A stretch of 64,000 bases of DNA from Acridotheres tristis. Its lineage: Eukaryota; Chordata; Aves; Passeriformes; Sturnidae. Below the pieces are notes generated by a model. The model was not told the DNA's origin. It was given only the letters and a program-made list of their open reading frames with translations, and made no database searches. The stretch is from the NCBI GenBank assembly GCA_037013685.1, contig CM072884.1:112074048-112138047 (forward strand), written 5' to 3'. A program made the position numbers and the translations under genes. Positions 53,757-64,000 of the stretch are shown here, piece after piece (the stretch's first letter is position 1; every line of letters starts with the position of its first letter).

Positions 53757-54578
53757 TTGCAGATAAGCAAGGCTGAGGGAGCTGGGGCTGCTCAGCCTGG
53801 AGAGAGGCCCCAGCTGAGAGGGGCCTCGGCCCTGAGTGTCCCTGTGTGTCCCTGTGTGTCCCTGTCTGTCCCTGTCTGTGTGTCCCTGTCTGTGTGTCCC
53901 TGTCTGTCTGTGTGTCCCTGTCTGTGTGTCCCTGTCTGTCCCTGTCTGTGTGTCCCTGTCTGTGTGTCCCTGTCTGTCTGTCTCTCCCTGTCTGTCCCTG
54001 TCTGTGTGTCCCTGTCTGTGTGTCCCTGTCTGTGTGTCCCTGTCTGTCCCTGTCTGTCCCTGTCTGTGTGTCCCTGTCTGTCTGTGTGTCCCTGTCTGTG
54101 TGTCCCTGTCTGTGTGTCCCTGTCTGTCCCTGTCTGTGTGTCCCTGTCTGTCCCTGTCTGTGTGTCCCTGTCTGTGTGTCCCTGTGTGTCCCTGTCTGTG
54201 TGTCCCTGCGTGTCCCTGTCTGTGTGTCCCTGTCTGTGTCCCTGTCTGTGTGTCCCTGTCTGTGTGTCCCTGTCTGTGTGTCCCTGTGTGCAGGCAGGCT
54301 CAGAGCAGTCCCAGGCTCTGCTCCAGGGCCCAGCCATGGCCCCAGAGCCACGGGCAGGGACTGAGCCCAGCAATTCCCCCTGCACAGGAGGCACAACTTC
54401 TGCCCTGGGCAGGGACCAGAGAGGGGCTGGGGTCTCCTCCCTGGGGATATTCCAGAATATTCCATCTGGACACACTCCTGTGCCCTGTGCTCTGGGATGG
54501 CCCTGCTGGAGCAGGGAGGTGACACCAGTGACCCACTCTGGTCCCTTCCAACCTGACTCAATCTGTGATTCTGTGAAG
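53757..54578 (+). mobile_element. CR1 LINE fragment containing a minisatellite
   Basis: The left part 'gggctgctcagcctggagag' and the right part ending 'ccaacctgactcaatctg', 'tgattctgtga' are plus-strand CR1. The middle is replaced or expanded by a tandem array. The subfamily differs from most other copies in the window. Confidence 0.8.
53837..54291. repeat. Minisatellite of TGTGTCCCTGTC type
   Basis: About 455 bp of TGTCCCTGTC (10 bp), TGTGTCCCTGTC (12 bp) and longer mixed units. It is free of stops in several frames on both strands, which gives spurious frames of 170-310 codons rich in Cys-Pro-Ser-Val or Thr-Asp-Arg-Gly. Confidence 0.95.
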
Positions 54579-54954
54579 ACCAAAAACTCTCATTGTTTTC
54601 AATTTGAAGCAAACCTTACAAAAACTGTCCTTTGTGACATGTTCATCCAAACATTATCTATCAAATCTCCCTGTTATTAAAAAGCTCTTGGCCAAGAAAC
54701 ACAGAAATAATCTTCTGGTGAGTTTTATCTGGGTATACATTGCAGTGAGAGCACACTTCAGAGTTCAGCCTGCAATCTGTCCGTATGAGAAGTCAATTAT
54801 TTCGTAGGATCCTAGGGAGAGTTACAGGGGGAAAAATCATCCTCAGTAGCTGTTCAGGTTCTTATACAGCCTCTCCAGTGTCACCACTGCACTCTGTGGA
54901 GTGACAGGCTGATTGCAGCCTCTTTTCACCTTCAGTGCAAATGAGGTTTGGTAT
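54579..54954. other. Unique non-coding sequence
   Basis: I see nothing notable. Confidence 0.45.
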
Positions 54955-55660
54955 TGCTTTTTATCTTATTTTTTCTCTTCTGCCAGAGTTGGGATTAAAT
55001 ACAAGAGAGAAGGTATTTTGTGTTTGGACTCAGATGTTTATTAATTCTTATCTCTGTTACAGTGAGTGCTACAGCACTTGTAGCTAACAAGCTAAAAATG
55101 ATGAAATGGCAATGTGTCTTTCTTGTTACAAGGTCTTTTAAGGCCTAACTGTCCAATTAAGAACTAACACCTAACTTATTTTTACTTTTGAACCAATAAC
55201 CAAACACCCATGACCCGCAGTGCACCATTTTTAATCTAATCACAAAAATACCACCCAAACCCATGAAGAAGAAGGTGAAGAAGAAAGAAACCTCCTCCCT
55301 AAAACCTCCATCTTTCTTTATACTTATTACTATATTCTAAAACTGCATATTCCAAATCCTTCACCATGTGATATCACACACTTCTATTCAAACTACACAC
55401 CCATGATCCCTTCTTTCATTCATTTTGGAATTTCAGTTCTTTCATTCAATTTTGGAAGCTTCTCCACAGCCTCAGGTCAAATGCAGTGTTCTCCTGGGGG
55501 TCAGTGCTTGTCAGCACAGAAAGTTCAAAACTCTCAGTTTCCAAGGTTCCAGAAGTTTGGGACCACAGGTTCCACACACTTGTGGTCCTTAGGAAAGATC
55601 CCCTCACTCTCTGGGGCATGAGATCCCACCATACAGCCAAAAGAGGAAACCAGGCCCAAA
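54955..55660 (-). mobile_element. ERV LTR, copy B (inverted relative to 9.1 kb)
   Basis: Reverse-complement match to 9095-9715. AATAAA is present reversed at 55037-55042. The shared element 'caccatgtgatatcacac' lies at about 55363. Divergence is clearly visible, so the two insertions are old and independent. Confidence 0.75.
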
Positions 55661-56142
55661 GCAATAACTACAAGGATCATCAGGACAATGACAGGGTGAA
55701 GAAGAAATAATCACATCTCTGTTCACATCTTACTGAAATAAATACTTGGTGCTGCAAATTCTCATACCTCTGTGTAAACTGGGCATGATCAAGAAGGAAG
55801 GATAGATCTAAAATACCCAGACAGAATTATCTCCTCACTTGCTCCTAGGCAAGCAAAACCTGAGAATGAAATACTCAGAGCCATTAAATTACCAATATAT
55901 TTTAATTAAGTGCTGCAAAAATGCTGGCCTGATTGAAAAATGAAGTGATATAATTGTACTGTTGGCAGCCTAATTTTAAACCATGTACAATTCACACATT
56001 AAACTTCCTTTAGAGCTGAAGTTCCCAGTGTATTATAAAATGATAAAAGATAGTATTGCCTGATGATGTGCACGTTCACTGCAATGGGGTGGTGCTATTG
56101 AGAGGTACTTTTTAACTCAAAAATAAAAACTCTCCATTGGCT
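55661..56142. other. Unique non-coding sequence
   Basis: I see nothing notable. Confidence 0.4.
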
Positions 56143-56260
56143 CATAGAATCCCAGAATGGTTTGGGTTGGAGAGGACCTCAAAGATCAGCCAATTCCAAT
56201 CCCCTGCCATGAGCAGGGACATCTTAAATTAGATCAGGTTGCTCAGTTCCATGAGAAACT
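56143..56260 (-). mobile_element. CR1 LINE fragment, 3' end only
   Basis: Minus-strand tail 'tcatagaatcccagaatgg' followed by 'gaggacctcaaagatcagcc' and 'ctgccatgagcagggac'. Confidence 0.87.
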
Positions 56261-57937
56261 ATTCTGTGCATCCCCAGAAAATCTTGGTCCCTTCTTCAAA
56301 GGTGATCAATCCCCTGCATTCAGCACCTCAAAGTCACCTTGTGACTTTCAGCTTCCTGTAGCAGTCCTGCTCTTCCAACTCGGTGGCATTTCCTCCAGAA
56401 AGATGAGGGCACATTTCTTCCACCTTTCATTCACAATCATGTGCAGACAGCAGCACACACCTTCAAAAAGAGTTTGTTTAACAATTTGTTACCAAAGTAC
56501 TGCAAAAAGACAGTCAGAGGAAACCAAGGAAAGCAGTGGTGGTGTAGGGACTTTGACAGACTAGGCAGATAAAAACACTTAGATACACTAAGGAAAAGAG
56601 GAAGGATGAAACTTCAGCTTCAAAATAGCTCAAATAAAGTTGCTTGTGAAGTGCAAACGACCAAATCTGTTGAGCACATAATTCCTTTTCAGTTTAGAAC
56701 TTTAAGCGTAACCTTAAAGTTAGACACAAATTTAATTGCTTTGCTCAGACAGAACCCTTGAGAGCTGTTCACCCAAATGTGAAGTGTAAAACAGAGTTTA
56801 ATAGACACATTTTCAGGCTCCCCTAATTGTCGCTGCCATAATTCAGTTTTCTCTTAATAACATGCAATGACATTTTCACATCAATGCTTATCCTACAGAC
56901 TTCAAGAAAAGCAGAGACTACCAACAAAATACCTTAAAAATCACTGTCCTGTTCAAAGCAAGGTGGAATTTGTAGGGAGAGTTATTATTATCATCACCAC
57001 CATTATCTTTACTGTTATTTTTATTAACTAGAGAGCAGATATAACCAGAAAAAAAAACCCAAATCGAAGCACTTTCAGGTATAAATTCTCCTTCCCTGAA
57101 ATTATTATTTCCAGTGCAAGGGCAGAGATATTGTGATTCGTTACAGAAGAAGCATTGGATGGTGACAGGACCAAGGCCACCTGCAAAGACAGCATGAAAT
57201 AAAATATCTTTTTCTTCAGTGCAGGACTGTCCCTGTCTCTGGCTGCTGAAGAAGCTGCATCTTGGAGGCAGAGGATAAGCAAAAGCAAACTTTGTGCTGA
57301 ATCTTAGCCTGTCATCTTCTTCACTTTAGTCTCCAGAAATCAGAATTTGAGGAGGAATGCTAAGACTCTCTAATAGGGACAAATCATTAATGATGTTTCT
57401 CACACAAATTGATTCCCCTCTATGCAGTCTCTCTTGTTTCTCCTTGTGCATTTTTGCACTAGTTATGGTTAATCTCCAGCCCAAAATTCTCTTGCGTCCT
57501 AATTCTTTTCTGTTCTTTTTCAGTTGGAGATGCCAAGGTGCATAAAATCAGATTTGTCTGCAATTAACTCCTGTTTAAGTACAAATGTCTGTGCTCTTTG
57601 CTCACTGCCCATTTCTCCCCATCAAAGCAACAATCACCAGAGTAAATCAGGAGACTCTAAATCCTTCACACACGTGTGTGTAAATCTGTGCACACGGGGT
57701 GATAGAGCTGTGCTGAGTTTGTTCTCTGGACACAGATGAAGGGACGAATCCAGAACTGGAGCTTGATAAAGTTGTGTTCAGTGTGGGTTCCTAAAAGAGC
57801 TCCAGGTGTGTTCCCTGGGGAGCACACATCCTCCAGCTCAGCCTTTTAACCACTTCTCTGCTGTCACTGAATGCAGCAGCTCCTGCTGTGCTTGGCACAA
57901 CTTCTGTGGGATGCTCTCAGTCAGCCCAGCTGAGAAA
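56261..57937. other. Unique non-coding sequence
   Basis: A small (ATT)-type run lies near 56982-57028. No gene is recognised. Confidence 0.45.
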
Positions 57938-58688
57938 CAGAATCCCAGGATCCCTGAGGCTGGAAAAGCCCTCCCAGCCCCTGCAGTCCCAGCTGTGCCC
58001 CATGGCCACCTTGTCACCCTGAGTTCCACCTCCAGGTGCCACCTGCAGGGATGGGCACTCCAAAGCTCCCTGGGCAGCCCCTGCCAAGGCCTGAGCTCCC
58101 TTTCCATGGGGAAATTCCTGCTGCTGTCCAAGCTGAGCCTGCCCTGGCCCAGCCTGAGGCCGTTCCCTCTCCTCCTGTCCCTGTTCCCTGGAGCAGAGCC
58201 CGACCCCCCCTCCCTGCCCCTCCTGCCAGGGACTTGTGCAGAGCCACAAGGTCCCCCCTGAGCCTCCTTTTCTCCAGCCTCAGCCCCTTTCCAGCTCCCT
58301 CAGCCCCTCCTGGGGCTCCAGCCCCTTCCCAGCTCCATTCCCTGCCCTGGACACCTCCAGCCCCTCCAGGGCTCTCCTGCAGGAGCCACAACTGGACACA
58401 GCCCTCGAGGGTCTCTCAGTGCCAGCACAGAGGGACAATCCCTGCCCTGCTCCTGCTGGACACACAATTCCTCATCCAGCCCAGCTGCCAGTGGCCTCTT
58501 GCCCAGCTGGGCACCCCTGGGCTCGTGTCCAGCCCCTGGCACCAGCACCCCCAGGGCTTTTCCAGCTTTTCCAGCCCCTCTGCCCAGCCTGGAGCTCAAT
58601 GGGGTTGGAGTGTCCCAAAGGCAGGACCTGACCCATTCATCCAGCCTGTCCAGATCCCTCTGCAGTGCTTTCCTACACTCCAAGGATC
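57938..58688 (-). mobile_element. CR1 LINE fragment, longest in window
   Basis: Minus-strand CR1. The 3' tail 'cagaatcccaggatccctg' is followed by the blocks also found at 7.2-7.6 and 63.6-64.0 kb, then by further upstream sequence to about 58688. No reverse-transcriptase domain is preserved. Plus- and minus-strand frames of 100-264 codons come from G+C richness. Confidence 0.9.
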
Positions 58689-61600
58689 CTTCTTGGGCCA
58701 TTTGTGCTTGAGGTTGTTAAATGCACAGGCAGTTTCTGAGGTTTGGACAAAATCTCTCAGGGATTTTCTGGTGTTCTGTCTCACTGATGTTATGAACACC
58801 TGTGGGGCCCCTTCATTCATGTGGGAATAAATTAAAAAAAATATAAAAAAAGGAAAAAAATCCTCTCACACACAAAAGAATTCTAATGTCCAAGTTTTGA
58901 GACTGTTCCCTGTTTCTTTTGTGCAAACTTATGTTTTTTGGGGATAGCATATTTGTCACAACCAGCTCTAGTGTTCCCTAGGCAAGGAGAAAATAACCCA
59001 CTTCTATTTCAGATTTTGCAGCTCTGTAGCTGCTTGAAGGCATAAGGACATGCACTGGGGAACTACAGTCTTTAAATATATATATATTTACATATATATA
59101 TATATATATACACACACATATATACATGTCTATATATATATTAAATATACAGGGGAGTACAGTTAAACTGAATTATTAAAATGTGCTGCCAAACTCCCCT
59201 GAAGTCAAGGGAGACACCAAACTTCAAAGGCTCCTAGGACATATCAATTAAATTTTGCAGCTTTCCCTACTGTGCAATGACACTGAACATCAGTTGAGGA
59301 TCTCTCCTTGCACAGAACAAGATGTAAATGATTGTCATTCAAATTAAGAAGTCAGAGAGGATTTTTGGACATCAGGAAGTTCAGGTTAAGCCAAGGCTGC
59401 ATTCCTCTCCTCATATATTTTATATTCTCTCCGTATATATTTGGGGTGGAAGACTCTGGTTCAGTCCCTGCAGCCAAGCCTTGTGTGATCCTTTGCAGAA
59501 AAGAGATTCAAACAAACCCCAAACTGGCTGATTTTGCACTGCTCTTCCCAGTTGACAAGGATGAAATTTAATGTGCACTAATTAGTCTGAAATGATGGGA
59601 GCCTGAAATTATCTTCACCCTGCAATTTAAAACCTGGTAGTGATTTGTACCTAACCCACACATTAGATACTGAGACCTATATTCAGACTTCTCCTTTTAG
59701 ACATCTTAAGTGTAGCATAGCAGCACCTAAAATTTAGGCTTCTCACCCCACCAGCGTGATTCAAACTATCTAAATTAGAAACTTATGTGATCCTGGAAAA
59801 ACAGGGAGTCAGGTGCTTCCAAAATCCTTTGGAGGGCAGTTCAGGAATCCTGGATTGATAGTGCAGAGTCTGCACTTTCTTGTAAGGTGGTTCTGTAGCC
59901 TCACAGGGGAAATCCTGCACTTCAAAAAGCCAAGTTCTCCTCTGGCCCCTTGCATGGAGGCAGCAGATACCCTTTCTGGTTTGGTTATTATTAATAGGGT
60001 AATTTCCAGGTAATTGTCAGCTCCCCTCAGTCTCCCACTGGCAGGAGAGTGTTTTTCCTCCAAGCTGGACAATATCTGCTTGTCCCTCTGTTCCTGGTGT
60101 CAGGCCATCCAGTGATCTGGGCTATATGGGATATTTGGGGCTTGGTGACCAGGAATTTACACCTGGGAGGGGCATTTCACCTGCTCTTTGCACTTGCTCT
60201 TGAAGGAGGTCAAGTCCACACTCACCAGCTGGATTCCCTCTGACTTCATGGAGCACAGGACTCTGCCAACACCACTGAATCCTGGTGGATTACACCACTG
60301 CCTTTCTCTCTTCATCAGTGTTCCTGTTTTCCACACCTGTTTGAAGAAAACAAAAAGTTATTTGGCTGTTAATCTCAAAGCTTTACATTCTGAGCCAGTT
60401 TTGTTCATCACCAGGTCCTGTCTGCTGCATGGAACCTCAGCTCTGGATATTCCAGAGCCTCAGGAAGTGTATCCAAGTCTTTTTTAGCAAGACTCGTGCT
60501 TAGATTTATTAAAAAAACATCAATTCCCTCAACTCCAGTGCTGCAAGTGCTTTATTCACAGGAATAGAGATAAACACATGCTTAAATCCTTTGCTAAATT
60601 GGTGTCCCAGAGAGGAAGAGGATTAAGAGTTGTGTTCATTGATTGCATGTGATGGTAAACTCTTTGTAGGTTCTCCTGAACTTTCTCATTAGGAAGCACA
60701 GCAGGCCATTCACTTTGAAAAGCACTCTTTATTTTATTTTTTTATTCTATCACAATGGAGATTTGTTTCTTCAGTCAGTCCATGAAATGGAGCCTGAACC
60801 TCTACAAAGACTCCACTCAGATTTCCCCATCTTTGAAATCACTGGTTTTCCACTTCCTTCCGGGGTAAATATAACATTGAAGTCCAAGCTGGGGTGAAAT
60901 TTAGGAAATTAGGAACCTTTGCAGGTCCCAGCTGAGGCAGGTTGTGTTCACACTGCTCCTTGGGTGGAAAGTGGCATCCTGAGCTGTCCAAGGTATTCCT
61001 GCAGCACTGAGGATAATTGGGTGTAATTGCAATGGTTAAAATGCCTACTTAGCCATTCCTAATTGAATATGCAAATTACCAAACCTACATTACCATCTCA
61101 GCAATGTGTGATTCTGTACCCACTGGTGTTTATTTGCAGTTTGAACAGTTTGTTTCTGAGAGAATATGAAAAAGAAATAATCTTTCAAGCTTGTCCATTA
61201 AATTATTCTACCAGCTGTCACCTTATTAAAAAGCCTGCAGTTATTAATAAAACAACTTTAAGCCACTCACCAGCAATTGCAAATTTAAGGAGAAGCTCCC
61301 TTTCCCCAAGGCTTTCTTGGAAAGGTTCTGAAATTCACTGACAACCTCAAATCCATCTCTCTGCTCCTGCCAATATTCCTGCACGCAGCACAGCAGAACC
61401 TAACAGGGACAGAAATGCAGATTTTCAGACACCTGAAGGTGAGGAGGAAAGGATGGATTTGTTCTGAGGTAAAAGCTGCCAAAACTCAGTAAAAAATTCT
61501 GACAAAAGCTGAAAAATTCTAAATAAACATTTGTCTTCTTGCGCATTTTTTAAACAAATGGGGTAAACTAAGAAATAAACCAGGAAGAAATAGAGAACAT

Positions 61601-63604
61601 GATTTATAGGAGATGGAGGAAATGAAAGAGAATTGTAAAGCAGAAGGTGTAGCCACCTCTTGTGCACCATAGTGCAAAATATCAAGATTTATCTGGAAAT
61701 GTAATTTTAGGTCAAGTGGAGTCAAGACAGTAAAAATTTATTACCGTCATCAAAGATCCCGAGCCAAAGGAAAAAAATTTTACAAAGGCAACAAAAATGA
61801 TACCAGAAATCTCCTCTCACACACACACAGGCAAACAAAAATCATCTCAGAAATAAGTTATGATGTTAAACTCATCAGTTCTGTGTCAGGAACAGAGAGG
61901 AATTGTGACATCAGGCTGGGAAGTTGATACAATTTAAGGTGCTGGGTGGTTGTCAAAGTCCTGCTGGTGTGGATTTTGCCAACTCTGCACATGGAAGTGA
62001 TTGGGTCACTGTCCAGAGCTCATCCAACTGGAACTGGCTCTGTTTGTGTCCATTTGTTCAGAGCAGGAAACAGAAATGAAACTACTGCTGGATTTGAGCC
62101 ATGACTATCTCAAGTGTGGGGCAAATGAGGTAAAAAACCAAAGTGAGACCCGAACAGAAGTGCTGTGGAAAGCCTCAAAATGAGGAAAGGAGACAAATTT
62201 CACTTTGCACCACTGCTATCAGAAAGGAGGGGAAAAGCTGCTACACTTCTCCTATTTCTGAGCTGGGAAAGCAGATCCTTGTGATCACAGGCACCGTGAT
62301 TCTCTCCACTTTAAAAAAAAACCAACCCAACAGCATTTCCTTGAAGGGAGAACGACAGAAAGAAAGGAGAGGAAGCAGAGAGAGTTAGCACAGAAAATGT
62401 TTTTCTTGAGATGCCTCTGTGATTTTTGCCAGTGAAGGGAAAAATGTCTTTCCTCATCCCAAATGAGTAGTTCATCATGTCCATGTGGGAATAAAGGCAG
62501 TCCATCCACCAGCAGGCAGAGTGTTCATCTGTGTTTTCCACTAGACAGTGACAAATTTTTATTTGGTTTTATTTCAGCATCCTGGTCATCCTTCACTTCT
62601 TACTAAACTCATCATGAAGTTCAAATTGCATTCAGCTGCTGCTGAACAGGGCAAACAGCACTTCCAATCCTGTAAAAGCTGACAGCATTCTTGTTCCACC
62701 ACTGCTTCCATCACTTTCCATAAAGACAAGTGGCACCACCAGGCTGGCATCAAAAAAGGATGTTCCATGTGGAAAACCAAACAGGAACAAAGGCATTCCA
62801 TCCCTCAGGGTATGTCTCTGGAGTTGTTTTTTTTTAAATTTTAACCACCAGCAGACTTGTCATGCATCTATTTTGATTCCTTCTTCCAGCCTTATGTCAG
62901 ATCAACTTCTTTGCTCCTATTTCCGACTAATTCCCACCAAAACTCAGTGTGGTGCTCTCACACTGTTGCCCATCTCATTACAGCAATTTTATTCACTGCT
63001 TTTGGAAACCACAAGGGTTCTGTGCTATCCTACCTACATAACTCTGAGATTCCTACTAACTGTCCTTGTACCATGAATCCACAGGAGGAATAACACTTCT
63101 TTTCCTCACACTCAGTCCTGAGAATAATGAAAACATTTGCAAGAAATATTTAAGAGTAACCACAAGGCTGGAAACAGAATGAAAATCAAAACAAATCTGT
63201 ATTTTGAGAGTAATGTTGATATTAAAAATGTCTCATTTGCAGAGCCACTGGCACCTTTAGACTCAACCAACAAAGCTTCATTCAATATTCAGTTCAGTCC
63301 TGGGAAAAATGAAGCAAAATCATTGTTTACATCTTTGTATTTTGTAAATTCTTACCTTGATACACTGCAAATATTTGAGCTCAATTAACTCTATTTTCTT
63401 TGCATGGTAATTCCGCTTGTTTGTCTCCAACCACTTCCTCCAATTTTAAATAGATTGATAAATGAAGAGAGTGGTGTCTGACAACCATTAAGCACTAATT
63501 GCTCATTTGCAGCACGGATCAACAACATTCAAATTCAGTCAGATCAGAGGGTGAAAGAGCTGCCAGGAAAAATGCGACAAGAAAACCAAAACCAACAAAA
63601 AACC
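58689..63604. other. Unique non-coding sequence with AT microsatellite
   Basis: No gene is recognised in 4.9 kb. A (TA)n/(CA)n microsatellite lies at 59075-59152 and a short (CA)n at about 61817-61829. Frames are under 100 codons. Confidence 0.5.
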
Positions 63605-63960
63605 CACACCAACATCCCTGGGCAGCTTTTCCCAAGGCCTGAGCTCCCTTTCCATGGGGAAATTCCTGCTGCTGTCCAAGCTGAGCCTGCCCTGGCCCAG
63701 CCTGAGGCCGTTCCCTCTCCTCCTGTCCCTGTTCCCTGGAGCAGAGCCCGACCCCCCCTCCCTGCCCCTCCTGCCAGGGACTTGTGCAGAGCCACAAGGT
63801 CCCCCCTGAGCCTCCTTTTCTCCAGCCTCAGCCCCTTCCCAGCTCCCTCAGCCCCTCCTGGGGCTCCAGCCCCTTCCCAGCTCCGTTCCCTGCCCTGGGC
63901 ACCTCCAGCCCCTCCAGGGCTCTCCTGCAGGAGCCACAACTGGACACAGCCCTCCAGCTG
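63605..63960 (-). mobile_element. CR1 LINE fragment near window end
   Basis: Minus-strand CR1 nearly identical to 58064-58410 and 7240-7535 ('aaattcctgctgctgtccaa', 'ttgtgcagagccacaaggtc'). Beyond 63960 the sequence diverges up to the window edge. Confidence 0.9.
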
Positions 63961-64000
63961 CAGCTTTCCTTGCCCTTGGGCTGTGCTCACGTTTGGGTTG

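Noticed and set aside
53719..54680. Frames of 170-312 codons rich in Cys-Pro-Ser-Val or Thr-Asp-Arg
   Set aside because: They are translations of the TGTGTCCCTGTC array; several frames are open at once and none extends as a recognisable protein outside it.

Overview
The window looks like nuclear DNA of a bird, most likely a songbird. The evidence is about twenty fragments of avian CR1 LINEs on both strands, several ending in the diagnostic 8-bp-type tail (ATTCTGTG-like), plus long terminal repeats (LTRs) of endogenous retroviruses (ERVs) whose sequence I recognise from passerine genomes. There is no bacterial-style gene organisation. Outside one cluster, most of the 64 kb is gene-poor, A+T-rich, non-coding sequence.

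Layout. 1-11.8 kb: mostly unique sequence with two CR1 pieces and one LTR copy (about 9.1-9.7 kb). 11.8-12.6 kb: a solo LTR with a 5-bp target duplication and an internal 63-bp tandem repeat. 15-24 kb: several CR1 pieces and a direct segmental duplication (19.7-20.5 and 22.8-23.6 kb, 3.07 kb apart). 24-29.4 kb: unique DNA. 29.5-31.2 kb: a minus-strand LTR expanded by a 40-bp minisatellite of 17 units. 32-40.2 kb: a G+C-rich cluster of tandem copies of an unrecognised gene. 40.3-40.7 kb: a second copy of the 29.5 kb LTR family. 41-64 kb: unique DNA with CR1 fragments, a 289-bp solo LTR inside a CR1 (51.7 kb), a CR1-embedded minisatellite (53.8-54.3 kb) and an LTR related to the 9.1 kb copy in opposite orientation (55 kb).

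The cluster at 32.8-40.2 kb is the most interesting part. Unit I has a promoter with TGACATCA, a TATA-like box and an initiator at canonical spacing. It is followed by an uninterrupted reading frame of 570 codons (33289-35001). The encoded protein has a proline-rich N-terminal part, about ten acidic 20-residue repeats and a conserved basic C-terminus. Unit II (about 36.5-37.25 kb) is a rearranged fragment. Unit III (38.1-40.2 kb) keeps the same promoter, spaced identically base for base from -99 to the start site. It also keeps the C-terminus and the purine-rich 3' region, but carries a frameshift, two stops and two LTR insertions. I do not recognise the family. The acidic repeats contain regularly spaced I-E-V-I/I-E-L-T cores that resemble SUMO-interacting motifs, and SDxE sites suited to casein kinase 2; both are inferences.

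No tRNA, rRNA, CRISPR array or other recognisable protein-coding gene was found. Long open frames across the minisatellites are by-products of repeats without stop codons.
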